A stretch of 64,000 bases of DNA from Flavobacterium flevense (GCF_900142775.1 NZ_FRCC01000003.1:124001-188000), one strand, 5' to 3'. Counted from the first letter of the stretch, positions 9,001-17,192 are shown. Translations and numbers: made by a program. Notes: generated by a model not told the origin, from the sequence alone.

Positions 9001-9576
9001 CTCGCGGTGTTGCTCTAAACGTCTGAACAGGATAGGGTGACACCAGGCAGGATTGGCTCCTGTAATTAAGAAAGTATCAGCCAGTTCAATATCGTCATAC
9101 GCAATAGGCACGGAGTCTTCACCAAAGGTTTTTTTATAACCCGCAACAGCCGAACTCATACAAAGGCGTGAATTAGTATCGATGTTATTGGTTTTCAAAA
9201 ATCCTTTTACCAGCTTGTTTACCAAATAATATTCTTCGGTTAAGCATTGTCCGGAGATATAAAATCCCACACTGTCAGGTCCGTGTTTTTTTATTATCGA
9301 AGAAAACACCGCTGCTGCACGATCCAGTCCTTCGTCCCAGCTCACGCGTTCCATCGGATGTGATTTGCTCCATCGCATTTCAGGATAAAGGATTCTGTCA
9401 GAAATATCATTAGCTACATAATGCAGGTTCATTCCTTTTGAACACAGCATTCCTCTGTTTACAGGGTGATCCTGATCTCCTTTTACCGTCACTCCATTGC
9501 TGGGATCTTTGCTGACAATGATTCCGCATCCTACTCCACAATACGAACACGTAGTTTTGATTTCTGAATTTTGCAT
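6058..9576 (-). CDS. nasC: assimilatory nitrate reductase fused to NAD(P)H diaphorase and BFD domain
   Basis: 1172 residues, three modules in one chain. Residues 1-700 are a molybdopterin (bis-MGD) oxidoreductase: a [4Fe-4S] site at Cys 10, 13, 17 and 45 (CSYCGVGCG), Cys139 in SRLCMSS as the probable Mo ligand, and a C-terminal dinucleotide-binding part near 580-690. Residues about 705-1090 are an FAD/NAD(P)H reductase like the N-terminus of NirB: GAGAAAF at 711 for FAD and VGGGLLGLELAAA at 858 for the pyridine nucleotide. Residues 1118-1172 are a BFD-like [2Fe-2S] domain (Cys 1123, 1125, 1157, 1160). The usual catalytic subunit (NasA/NasC) and electron-donor subunit (NasB) are therefore one polypeptide reducing nitrate to nitrite in the cytoplasm with NAD(P)H. 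First gene of the operon that continues to 3922. Confidence 0.9.
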   Translation of the reverse strand: MQNSEIKTTCSYCGVGCGIIVSKDPSNGVTVKGDQDHPVNRGMLCSKGMNLHYVANDISDRILYPEMRWSKSHPMERVSWDEGLDRAAAVFSSIIKKHGPDSVGFYISGQCLTEEYYLVNKLVKGFLKTNNIDTNSRLCMSSAVAGYKKTFGEDSVPIAYDDIELADTFLITGANPAWCHPILFRRLEQHREKNPKVKVIVIDPRKTDTALTADLHLQILPGSDIILYHALAKRIIEKGYTDNNFIKNHTENFNAYKDLVLGTSLEKASQLCGISIKEIDMAVDLIGKAEGFLSLWAMGLNQSAVGVDKNTALLNISLLTGHVGKPGSGPFSLTGQPNAMGGREVGGMANLLAVHRELANPEHRQEVADFWGVDSISEKPGLTATEMFDALESGKMKAVWIICTNPMVSLPDSRRVEKALQNAKFVVVQEISHNSDTAKFADLLLPAAGWLEKEGTMTNSERRISYLPKGINAPGEALSDVEILCRFAKKMGFSGFNFNTAEEVYKEYCQMTKNTNIDISYLNYNRLKYEGTFQWPVPDYGHPGTPRLFTDKKFYTPSQKAIFNLPAVIENTSEKPNDKFPFILTTGRIRDQWHTMTKTGKVARLLSHIPNPLLEINPIDAFKTGIENGDIVVVSSKNGEVRVKANVTDTIKEGVVFLPMHWGKQLENDLNRANNLTNTVVDPVSKEPDFKFTAVKVKKYEKPFQKIAIVGAGAAAFRFIQNYRELNTTDEIIVFSNEANPFYNRVLLPEYVTNELTWESLLKIRNEDVLTKLNITLKSSVGIENINTTAKIITDSSGTTHTFDNLILATGSRPFVPENAQLHLPGRFTMRKKEDADKLKNYLDQTNLAPEEQHVVIVGGGLLGLELAAALKHKKVKITIIQRASRLMERQLDRISCKLLAEEVQLRDIQIYFDNEVSTVFESDNDNELEIALKSGRILTANAIVYAIGTIPNIEIAKESGIACGRGVKVNQYLQTSNPDVFAIGEIAEFNGKLFGITSAAEEQADTLANYLAGDISSYYKGSVLMNILKLEDINLCSIGELAIPENDDNYEEIVFADLKKRYYKKCIVKDDLLVGAILMGDKNEFAEFKTMIESKIELSNKRNQLLRGSSAAAKPVVGKLVCSCSQVGSGNIEEAIKTGTTNFTELCKSTGAGLGCGSCKTEVKEILAKCK

Positions 9577-9630
9577 TAGCCTCTGTATTTTTTTATTGCG
9601 AAATCTCTTTTCAAGTATAATGGTACTTTT

Positions 9631-9666
9631 GAAATGTAAAAGTAAGTATTAATTAAGTATAAATAC
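9631..9666 (-). promoter_or_regulatory. candidate nitrate reductase promoter with GTA-N4-TAC site
   Basis: On the minus strand TACATTTC (9638-9631) is one base from the -7 consensus TAnnTTTG. The palindromic word GTATAAATAC lies at 9657-9666, 18 bp upstream of it, with no TTTG at -33. The same GTA-N4-TAC arrangement occurs twice upstream of the nitrate transport operon (19916-19925 and 20057-20066). A shared activator is inferred. Confidence 0.35.
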
Positions 9667-9973
9667 GTATTTTCATGTGTTAATTTTATCACTTTGATGA
9701 AATGACAAAAGAAGTCTAAAATAATGTTATTTCTCTTTTTTTTAGGCAAAAAAACATCCATTAATTCAAAAAAATAATTAGACTGAATGCCGTGTTTTCT
9801 GATTCGATACCATAAAAAGGGGAGAAGCAGCAGTGGTAGATGGTTAGATTTTGAAGAAATTATTGAAATAAATAGAGAAAACCCGTTTAAAATAAATTAA
9901 GCGGGTCTAAGAGTTGATTTATATTTATAAAAGAAAACCCGGTGGGTGTAATTAGTTTTTGATGCTAATTTTT
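9667..9973. other. upstream gap, no gene seen
   Basis: AT-rich spacer upstream of the nitrate reductase. The short frames here show no recognisable protein and no conserved structure beyond the promoter region below 9667. Confidence 0.4.
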
Positions 9974-10097
9974 CGTCAGTTCGAGTGATCCCGCTTTTGG
10001 GCGGGATTGTATCGAGAACAAGAAAAATTTCAGTTAAAAACGGTTCTCGATACATTTTTTGTTTCGTTATACTGCACAAAAAACACTCGAACTGACG
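9974..10097. repeat. long palindromic intergenic element
   Basis: Outer arms CGTCAGTTCGAGTG (9974-9987) and CACTCGAACTGACG (10084-10097) are perfectly complementary over 14 bp. Inner arms GTATCGAGAAC and GTTCTCGATAC add a second perfect 11-bp stem. The small frame at 9897-10079 only reflects this structure. It resembles dispersed palindromic repeats of Flavobacterium. Confidence 0.7.
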
Positions 10098-10157
10098 TTT
10101 TTATAATTGCACCCGACGGTTTATATTTATTAAAAAAATAGATTTTCTGTTCTCTGT

Positions 10158-10311
10158 CTCTAAAGGGCAATGTCATTTAAGCTAAGCGAATTTTGTGTCA
10201 TTTCGACAAAGGAGAAATCACATAACGCGAGCAGCTAGTGAGATTCCTCATTCTTCGGAATGACAAAACAAGGTGTATCTATCCTTAACTTAATGACATT
10301 GCTCTAAAGGG
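10158..10311. mobile_element. MITE-like element, 134 bp, with 10-bp flanking direct repeats
   Basis: The terminal inverted repeats begin CAATGTCATT at 10168 and end AATGACATTG at 10301, extending imperfectly over about 20 bp. Directly outside are identical copies of CTCTAAAGGG (10158-10167 and 10302-10311), the signature of a target-site duplication. An inner inverted pair (TGTCATTTCGAC with CGGAATGACA) fits a dispersed element known to me from many Bacteroidota genomes. It has no coding capacity, so it would need a transposase supplied elsewhere. Confidence 0.7.
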
Positions 10312-10429
10312 TGGAAAATTTATTCAAAATTCATCAAAATTACACACTTTAGGGTTCTGCGGAATTAATTTTGATGAATTTTAAGCAGGTATGAATTATT
10401 TTAGAATAAACAAATAACGCCTTTGTTGC

Positions 10430-10888
10430 TTATTTCATTCTTTTTAAGATCAATTTCATTTGGCTGATTTCTTCTTCCTGAGATTTTATAATACTATCCG
10501 AAAGCTGGCGGACTTCAGGATCTCGGATATTAGCATTTTTACTAGTCAGAATGGCAGAAGAGTGGTGCGGAATCATCGCTTTCATATATTGTGCATCACT
10601 GATAAAAGCCTGGCTTCGTAAAGCTGTCAACGCAAAAACAAAAACAACAATCGCCGAAACGGAAATTATTTTATTGGTTTTTTTATCAGGATACATCGCA
10701 GGCATCAGTAAAAGCATCAGCAAAGCCATAGGAGTAACCATTAATAGTGACATATAAGTTCTGGTATAGCTAAAATAGATGTGATTTAGTTTGTCGACAT
10801 TTAAAAACATCACAGCGTACATGATTATAAAAGAAATGATTAACATTAAAAGCATTTTTTTATAGTTTGATTGCCCCATATTTTCCAT
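10430..10888 (-). CDS. DUF305-type membrane protein
   Basis: 152 residues. Three hydrophobic stretches (about 11-29, 44-62, 76-92) suggest membrane segments. The C-terminal 60 residues carry the DUF305 pattern: AQYMKAMIPHHSSAI with the paired histidines, then a helix EVRQLSDSIIKSQEEEISQMK. DUF305 proteins are often found with copper or metal-handling genes and the His-His pair may bind metal, but function is unproven. It stands alone between the MITE-like element and the DHFR-like gene. Confidence 0.8.
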   Translation of the reverse strand: MENMGQSNYKKMLLMLIISFIIMYAVMFLNVDKLNHIYFSYTRTYMSLLMVTPMALLMLLLMPAMYPDKKTNKIISVSAIVVFVFALTALRSQAFISDAQYMKAMIPHHSSAILTSKNANIRDPEVRQLSDSIIKSQEEEISQMKLILKRMK

Positions 10889-10992
10889 AATTTCATTATT
10901 TTAAATTCACTGAAAGTTAGGAGATTCAACGCAGTTTTATTTATCCAAATACTTAAAATGTGTGCTTTTTTGAAATGTCGCTGTTTTTTAAC

Positions 10993-11553
10993 TTATTGTT
11001 TTATAGGCTCATAATACAGAATGATGGCACCTGAAGTAAAGGTTTTGGTTTTTAAAAGTTTAAAAATGGTCTGGTTTTTTATTTTGTCGAATAGAGGAAG
11101 TCCTTTTCCTTCGATCATCGGGTGAATGCAAATTTGGAACTCATCAATCAAATTAAGGTTCAACAGCTGAATAATCAAACTCCTGCTTCCCACTAAAATG
11201 TCTTTGTCTGCTTGCTGCTTGAGTGCTGAAACTTCCTTTTCAATTTCGTTTGAAGCAAGTGTTGCTGTGTTCCAATCGGTATTTTTTAAGGTATTCGAAA
11301 AAACAATTTTAGGAATTCTGTCAATAGCCACAGCAAAATCGTCCATTGATTTTTCATCGGAAGGATTTATTAAGAGTGTTTGCCAGTACTGCATCAGTTG
11401 GTAAGTAGTACGACCATATAATATAACTCCTGCCTGATCTAAAAGTTCCTCATAATGCTTGTGTAAAGCTTCATCAGGAATCCCTGCGGTATGGTCACAA
11501 ATCCCGTCAAGGGTCATGTTGATGGCTGCAATTACTTTTTTCATGGTTTTCAA
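10993..11553 (-). CDS. dihydrofolate reductase family protein (RibD C-terminal type)
   Basis: 186 residues, the usual length of YyaP/YwjB-type proteins. The N-terminus MKKVIAAINMTLDGICDH and the later GVILYGRTTYQLMQYWQ, KIVFSNTLKNTDWNTATL, DILVGSRSLIIQLLNLNLIDEFQICIHPMIEGKGLPLF are the successive strands of the RibD_C fold. It probably binds NADPH and reduces an unknown small molecule. The family is common in soil bacteria and is often annotated as DHFR although it does not replace FolA. The start could also be the Met three codons in. Confidence 0.88.
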   Translation of the reverse strand: MKTMKKVIAAINMTLDGICDHTAGIPDEALHKHYEELLDQAGVILYGRTTYQLMQYWQTLLINPSDEKSMDDFAVAIDRIPKIVFSNTLKNTDWNTATLASNEIEKEVSALKQQADKDILVGSRSLIIQLLNLNLIDEFQICIHPMIEGKGLPLFDKIKNQTIFKLLKTKTFTSGAIILYYEPIKQ

Positions 11554-11748
11554 ATTAAAATATAGACTAAAATAATAATTTAAATGGCATTTTTCATTCG
11601 TTTGTTTTTTCAGAATAATAATTGTGAAATTTTATTTCGAATTAAGAATAAAACAATCAAAATCATTTAATGTAATTATGTTAGTTTTTGATTCAATATA
11701 TTTTTGTTTTTTATATTTTAAAACTATTTAGGACGAGACAATTTAAAT

Positions 11749-12825
11749 TTATATATTTTTAATTCTTTGAAGCTGGTCTTGAACACTTGTTTTTTCTTCT
11801 GATCGGGCACTTAAAAAACTCTGAATTATTTTCCAACAATCATCAAAATTTTCGAGCATTTTTTCTGTAAATGTTATTGTTGCGATTTCAAATAATGCAA
11901 AATATTCGTTTCGCTTTTCCATTTCTTTATGCCATTTTTGACTCAATTCTGCGTTTACCTCTAATTGTTTATCCTTATAACCTTTTACACTCATATGCGA
12001 CGAAGATGGACTTATTTCAAATCCAATATATTGTTGAGTATGTTGATTAAGAATTGTAAAATCTAATCTATATTTATGTTGTTTTTCTAATCCCGCATAC
12101 CTAACTTCAGGAATTAGAAATGGCTCTGAAAATACGTTATATGATGATTTTAGGTATTCAATATATCTTTCACAAATTTGTTTTTCATATTTAGAATTTG
12201 AAAGTTGTTTAAATATAGATAGATATATGCTTTCAAACTGATCTAATGATTTTATTATAAAAGGTTTGCTGCGCAAATTATCAATTAACCCCTCATGAAA
12301 TACATGACCAATTGTCCAATATTCGTAGTTAGCTCTCCTAATCTCACTCTTGTCAATAACCCATTTTTCATCAGTATATTTTGGTGCTATCAATAATCCA
12401 AAAATGACGTTATACCCAAACCAAACGCTCCATAATTGTTCATCCGGCTTTAGTCTTGTTCTCGCTCTAAGATTACGATAAAAATTTCGTTCTAAAAAAA
12501 GTCTTACAAATCCTTCTAATTCTGAATCTTTCATCAATATTGCATTGTGGTTATTCTGTGAACCATATTTTAATCTTTGCTCATATTGATTAATAACACC
12601 TTTCAACCATTGTCCATAAAAATCATTAAAATCAGTAAATTGAGTCATTACACTATCCACATATATATTATTCTTTCCACCAAATAATCCGTTAAATCGT
12701 TGAAAGGAATAATAATCGTAGTTTAATCTTATTCTTAATTTCTCTAATATATAATCTTGTCTAGCTCGAATTTCATTTGTTAAATCCGATTCAATTTCAT
12801 CTAATATATCTTGATTCATTTTCAT
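11749..12825 (-). CDS. uncharacterised protein, possible PD-(D/E)XK-like nuclease fold
   Basis: 358 residues, not recognised as a named family. The N-terminal half is helical and charged (residues 1-170). Around 240-300 a beta-rich segment reads VRYAGLEKQHKYRLDFTILN, then YIGFEISPSSSHMSVKGYKDKQLEVN. An acidic residue in one strand (LDFTIL), a Glu in the next (GFEIS) and a lysine-bearing helix after it are what a diverged PD-(D/E)XK site looks like, although the ExK lysine is replaced by Ser. If real, it would cut DNA, as many defence or repair proteins do. It lies in the AT-rich insert between the two nitrate loci, and the gap upstream (12890-12950) contains a cassette-like palindrome (GCCTA...TAGGC). 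Confidence 0.5.
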   Translation of the reverse strand: MKMNQDILDEIESDLTNEIRARQDYILEKLRIRLNYDYYSFQRFNGLFGGKNNIYVDSVMTQFTDFNDFYGQWLKGVINQYEQRLKYGSQNNHNAILMKDSELEGFVRLFLERNFYRNLRARTRLKPDEQLWSVWFGYNVIFGLLIAPKYTDEKWVIDKSEIRRANYEYWTIGHVFHEGLIDNLRSKPFIIKSLDQFESIYLSIFKQLSNSKYEKQICERYIEYLKSSYNVFSEPFLIPEVRYAGLEKQHKYRLDFTILNQHTQQYIGFEISPSSSHMSVKGYKDKQLEVNAELSQKWHKEMEKRNEYFALFEIATITFTEKMLENFDDCWKIIQSFLSARSEEKTSVQDQLQRIKNI

Positions 12826-13011
12826 TTTTAAAGTTTTAAGAATTGAAATTTAGGTATGTGCATTAAAATAAAATTCAGTATACTATTCTGTAGCTTGGCG
12901 CTAACGATAAAGTGCTTGGCCTACTTAATTAGCAGATTAGGCGGCTCTTTTTTATTGATTCGCACAACACAAAAATAAAAATATTTCTTACACATAAAAG
13001 CAATTCTATTT

Positions 13012-13453
<442 letters not shown>

Positions 13454-13530
13454 ATTTTAAACTAAATTAATTTGCGAATTTGCGGTTCTTATTTCTTGCA
13501 AGAATACTAATTTCATTTGTAAAAAAGCAT

Positions 13531-13564
13531 AAAAAAAGCCGAAGTTTTGAGGCTTCGGCTTTTA
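13531..13564 (-). terminator. terminator of the nitrate transport operon
   Basis: AAAAAGCCGAAG and CTTCGGCTTTT form a stem of about 11 bp. Read on the minus strand it is followed by TTTTTTT. It is 330 bp beyond the stop of the last ATPase gene of the importer. Confidence 0.7.
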
Positions 13565-13565
13565 G

Positions 13566-13895
13566 AGTAAAAATAATTAAAGTAAGATTGTGGGGCAATT
13601 TTTATTTTGTCTTTTTCAAAATGAGTATTTATAATTTTCTTTTTTGCTTGATCAAAAAAGAAACAAAAAAATCAAGTCTTGCGCTTCCTCATCGGTCAAA
13701 TAAGTTTTCAAATACTAAAAGAAAAGAACTCGCTACGCTCAAACAGCTTTTCTTTTTACGTATTTTTCAAACATTTGACGCTCGACTGCGGAAGCTAAGG
13801 ACAGTTGTTAGTAGCGAGAACCCCTTTTTAACTGAAAGTTCCCGATACTGTTTTACAATTTTTCTTAGGGTAAATTTCAGGCGAATGTCTTTATA
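13566..13895. repeat. 330-bp gap with probable dispersed repeat
   Basis: No convincing gene. A plus-strand frame runs through it but is lysine/arginine-rich, crosses the terminator at 13531-13564 and has no domain. Parts of its DNA (GAACTCGCTACGCTCAAACA and the following 120 bases) look like a dispersed intergenic sequence that I have seen in this genus. Confidence 0.4.
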
Positions 13896-14717
13896 TTAAT
13901 GTTCCAGAAAATTAATTAAATGCTCTCTGTTGTCATAATAAGTAGCATGTTCCAGAATTGCTTTTCTATTTCGGGGTCTTTCGTAATTAATGTCTAAGAT
14001 ATCACCAATTTGCGCTCTTGGACCCGAAGTCATCATGATCACACGATCAGCAAGGAAAATAGACTCATCCACATCATGCGTAATCATGATTCCCGTAGTT
14101 TTTTCTTTGTTTAAAACCTCTAATAAAACGTCTTGTAACTCGCCACGGGTCAGGGAATCCAGCATCCCAAAAGGTTCGTCAAGCAACAATATTTGTGGCT
14201 TTAAGGCTAAGGCTCTGGCAATACCAACTCTTTGTTTCATTCCTTGCGAGAGGTCTTTGGCTTTCTTGTCAAAGGCACCGTCAAGTCCCACTTTGCTCAG
14301 ATAATATTTGCATATATCCTGACGTTGTTTTTTAGTGGCATAGGCAAAAACTTTGTCAACTCCCAGTGCTACATTTTCTAAGGCTGACATCCAGGGTAAC
14401 AAACTAGGGGACTGAAAGATAATTCCTCTGTCGGGTCCGGGACCTGAAATAGGGGAGCCATTTAGTACAATTTGTCCTCCAGTAATAGGATTTAATCCTG
14501 CAATCATCGAAAGTAATGTCGTTTTTCCACATCCGGAATGACCTATGATCGAAATAAATTCTCCTTCTTTGACTTTGAGATTTAGATTTTCTAATACTAC
14601 AAAATCTCCTTGAGGCGTGGGATATACTTTTTTCAGGTTGTTTATCTCCAACATGTATTTTTCAAATCCTGCCGGATCATGGGGTATGTGCTGTGTTTTT
14701 TCTATCGTTGCTGTCAT
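13896..14717 (-). CDS. nrtD: nitrate-type ABC transporter ATPase 2
   Basis: 273 residues. Walker A GHSGCGKTT at about 58-66, signature LSQGMKQR (Gln in place of the usual Gly) near 155, Walker B ILLLDEPFGMLD near 177 and the switch His in MITHDVDES. The closest family is the NrtD/SsuB group of ATPases that energise uptake of nitrate, bicarbonate or sulfonates. It follows the other ATPase by 200 bp, a gap that contains an inverted repeat. The two ATPases differ in sequence, so they probably form a heterodimer under the single permease. Substrate is inferred from the operon. Confidence 0.88.
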   Translation of the reverse strand: MTATIEKTQHIPHDPAGFEKYMLEINNLKKVYPTPQGDFVVLENLNLKVKEGEFISIIGHSGCGKTTLLSMIAGLNPITGGQIVLNGSPISGPGPDRGIIFQSPSLLPWMSALENVALGVDKVFAYATKKQRQDICKYYLSKVGLDGAFDKKAKDLSQGMKQRVGIARALALKPQILLLDEPFGMLDSLTRGELQDVLLEVLNKEKTTGIMITHDVDESIFLADRVIMMTSGPRAQIGDILDINYERPRNRKAILEHATYYDNREHLINFLEH

Positions 14718-14763
14718 GATGTTTTTCTTTAAAAAGGTTACATATAAGTCATTAGCTTATTTG

Positions 14764-14831
14764 TGTCACACTGAGCTTGTCGAAGTGTTTTTTACTATCT
14801 AAAAGGAGTCTTCGACAGGCTCAGACTGACA
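14764..14831. repeat. type C palindromic repeat (CTGAGCTTGTCGAAG)
   Basis: TGTCACACTGAGCTTGTCGAAG and CTTCGACAGGCTCAGACTGACA form a 22-base imperfect inverted repeat around a 24-base centre, in the gap between the two ATPase genes. This sequence is a well-known dispersed palindrome in Bacteroidota and other bacteria. In the mRNA it would form a stable hairpin. Confidence 0.8.
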
Positions 14832-14917
14832 GCAAAAAATATATTAGGACTTAAACATGCTCTACGTTTTATTCAGGTTTTAGCTTTTTAGCTTTAATCA
14901 CTTTTATATTTAAAAAA

Positions 14918-15757
14918 TTAACTGAATTGCATCGGCACTAAATCCGGTAATTCATAGGTGCTGACTTCCATTCCGGCAGTTCTTTCGGCACCTATTTCCA
15001 TTAGGTATTCGATGATTCCGTTTCTTAATTTTTTAAAATTGTCATTGTGATTCAAATCGATTTTGTTTCGTGGTCTGTCAATTTTAATGTCAAATTCAGG
15101 TCCCAGAGTCGCTTTTGGCCCCGGACGAAGCGGAATCACTTTGTCAGCCATAAAAACACCTTCGTCTACATCATTTGTAATCAGTAAGGCAGTACGTTTG
15201 TCTTCGCTCCAGATATTCAGAATTTCTTCCTGCAAATTACCTCTGGTCAGTGCATCCAAAGCTCCTAAAGGCTCGTCCATCAGAATCAGCTCCGGTCTCA
15301 TCGCTAAGGTTCTGGCTACAGCCACCCGCTGACGCATTCCGCCTGAAAGTTCTTTTGGTTTTTTATGTGCAGCATGCGAAAGATTTACTTTGGCAATAAA
15401 ACCATTCACATGTTCTTCAATTTCTTTTGCTTTCCAGTCCGGAAAAACTGTTTTTACTGCCATGGCAATATTATCATAAACAGTTAACCACGGAAGTAAA
15501 GAGTAGTTTTGAAATATAATTCCGCGCTCGTGGCTGGTTCCCTGAATGGGTTTTCCTTTGAATAATACCTGACCGGAATCCGGTTCTATTAATCCTGCAA
15601 TCAAATTGATCAACGTAGTTTTGCCACTTCCTGTAAAACCTACGATGGCTACAAACTCACCTTCTTCAATTTTTAAATTGATATTTTTTAATACTTCGGT
15701 TTTGTTTTTGCCTTCACCGTATGATTTGCAAACATTTTTAAGTTCTAAATAAGCCAT
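14918..15757 (-). CDS. nrtC: nitrate-type ABC transporter ATPase 1
   Basis: 279 residues. Walker A GFTGSGKTT (about 43-51), signature LSGGMRQR (about 138), Walker B LILMDEPLGALD (about 159) and ITNDVDEG, in which the usual switch His is Asn. The C-terminal 40 residues extend beyond the ATPase core but do not form the substrate-binding-like domain of cyanobacterial NrtC. It couples ATP hydrolysis to import through the adjacent permease. Asn in place of the switch His may mean that this subunit has weak ATPase activity, which fits pairing with the second ATPase downstream. Confidence 0.88.
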   Translation of the reverse strand: MAYLELKNVCKSYGEGKNKTEVLKNINLKIEEGEFVAIVGFTGSGKTTLINLIAGLIEPDSGQVLFKGKPIQGTSHERGIIFQNYSLLPWLTVYDNIAMAVKTVFPDWKAKEIEEHVNGFIAKVNLSHAAHKKPKELSGGMRQRVAVARTLAMRPELILMDEPLGALDALTRGNLQEEILNIWSEDKRTALLITNDVDEGVFMADKVIPLRPGPKATLGPEFDIKIDRPRNKIDLNHNDNFKKLRNGIIEYLMEIGAERTAGMEVSTYELPDLVPMQFS

Positions 15758-15767
15758 GATTTTTTAT

Positions 15768-15920
15768 TTTTTAAGCTACTAAGTTTCTAAGATTCTGAGT
15801 TACAAAGTTTTTTTAACTCTTATTCTCTTAAATGTCTAGTATCTTTAATTTATTATTTAGTCATTGAAATTCAGTTAAGTATCTAAGTTTCTTAGCATCT
15901 TAGTTACTTAGCAACTTCTT
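15768..15920. repeat. type B intergenic repeat (CTAAGTTTCTAAG array)
   Basis: The permease-ATPase gap contains CTACTAAGTTTCTAAGATTC near 15774 and the arm ATCTTAGTTACTTAGCAACT near 15897, partly complementary to each other. The same words in the same order fill the thrB-thrA gap at 33505-33597. No coding potential. Confidence 0.65.
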
Positions 15921-15921
15921 G

Positions 15922-17010
15922 TTAGTCATTAAAGGTTAGCAACTTTTGGAAAATCATCATGATTCTGTCCAGCATGAATCCGATAAGTCCGATCACAAAC
16001 ATGGCTACAATAATTTTCGAATTAGAATCGCTGGAACCATTTTGGAATTCTTCCCATACAAAAGAACCTAATCCCGGGCTTTGCGCCAATAATTCAATGG
16101 CAATCAATACCATCCACGCCACCGAAAGGGTGATTCTTAATCCTGTGAAAATCATTGGGAAAGAAGAAGGAAGGATGATTTTGAAAATCTTGCTGTAGGT
16201 TCCCAGTTGCAATACTCTGGCAACATTAATATAGTCCTTGTCTACAGAGGAAACTCCGGCACTGGTGTTGACTAAAGTGGCCCACATAGAACACAATCCC
16301 ACACTGATAAACGAAATAACAAATGATTTTTCGACATCTACATTAGCTAAAACTGTTTTTACAATCATAGAAACCAGTAACAACCAGACTACAGGAGAAA
16401 CCGGTTTGAAAATTTGAACAATCCAGTTGAAAGATGTTCGCAATGTCTCGCTTAATCCCAGTACAATCCCCATTGGGACAGCAATAATTACCGATAATAA
16501 AAATCCGGCAAAAACGGTTTTTAAACTCGTTTGTATCTGGTCAATAAAAGAAGGTCTTCCGGTATACACAATTTCCGATTCGCCTTTAGCAGCGCGTTCT
16601 TCGTTGATGCTGGCATACTGACTGATGAAGTCGTCTTTTTTAGCGGTCATAATTAAGTGATCATCCCATAATTTTCCTAAAGCACCCAGCACCATTACCG
16701 GAGAAGGTAAAGAATTAGGTCTGCAGCTGATATCACCTGAAGCAATACATTCTTCCAACTTTTTAGCCGCTTCCGGACCCTGGTCTTTTAAAGCTTTTTC
16801 AATTTTTATTTCTGATTCTACATTATTTAAATAATTAGAAAATGATTGCCATAACAGGATAAAAAGAAAAACAGAAAGTAAAGGAATAAAGATTCTCTTG
16901 AATACATCTTTCGCATTTTTTTTCACTTCTTCACCTGCAATCATTCGAATTAGCGGTTCTAAATAACCTAATCCCATAAATTTCACAGTTTTTATTGTCA
17001 TTGTCTTCAT
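15922..17010 (-). CDS. nrtB: nitrate-type ABC transporter permease
   Basis: 362 residues, longer than simple SsuC-type permeases. There is one N-terminal membrane segment (about 42-58). A soluble insert of about 110 residues with two cysteines (EECIASGDISCRP) follows, then a five-helix BPD_transp_1 core from about 165 to 355. The EAA-type loop is present (ARVLQLGTYSKIFKIILPSSFPMIFTGLRI), which docks the ATPases. The insert is characteristic of NrtB/CmpB-type permeases. It lies 182 bp after the binding-protein gene. Confidence 0.88.
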   Translation of the reverse strand: MKTMTIKTVKFMGLGYLEPLIRMIAGEEVKKNAKDVFKRIFIPLLSVFLFILLWQSFSNYLNNVESEIKIEKALKDQGPEAAKKLEECIASGDISCRPNSLPSPVMVLGALGKLWDDHLIMTAKKDDFISQYASINEERAAKGESEIVYTGRPSFIDQIQTSLKTVFAGFLLSVIIAVPMGIVLGLSETLRTSFNWIVQIFKPVSPVVWLLLVSMIVKTVLANVDVEKSFVISFISVGLCSMWATLVNTSAGVSSVDKDYINVARVLQLGTYSKIFKIILPSSFPMIFTGLRITLSVAWMVLIAIELLAQSPGLGSFVWEEFQNGSSDSNSKIIVAMFVIGLIGFMLDRIMMIFQKLLTFND

Positions 17011-17148
17011 AATACTTATATTTTATAATGTTGGTTTAAAAGAGATTAAAAAAGTATGATTTCGTAAAATCCTTTTTAAGCTTTTTAATAAAGAAATAAA
17101 GTGTTGAGTTTTAATTTCCAGAGACTCCGTATTTTTAGTTTTTTAAGA

Positions 17149-17180
17149 AGCAGAGGATGCTTTGAATCACATCCTCTGCT
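17149..17180 (-). other. operon-internal hairpin between binding protein and permease
   Basis: AGCAGAGGATG and CATCCTCTGCT pair perfectly over 11 bp. On the transcribed (minus) strand no T tract follows, so it is more likely a processing or stability hairpin than a terminator. It would explain excess binding-protein mRNA over permease mRNA, as in many ABC operons. Confidence 0.55.
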
Positions 17181-17192
17181 TTTTATTTTTAA

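Noticed and set aside
9897-10079. 60-codon minus-strand frame
   Set aside because: Lies inside the long palindromic repeat 9974-10097.
13480-13899. 139-codon plus-strand frame
   Set aside because: Extremely basic, no domain, contains the terminator at 13531-13564, converges into the ATPase gene, and looks like a dispersed intergenic sequence.
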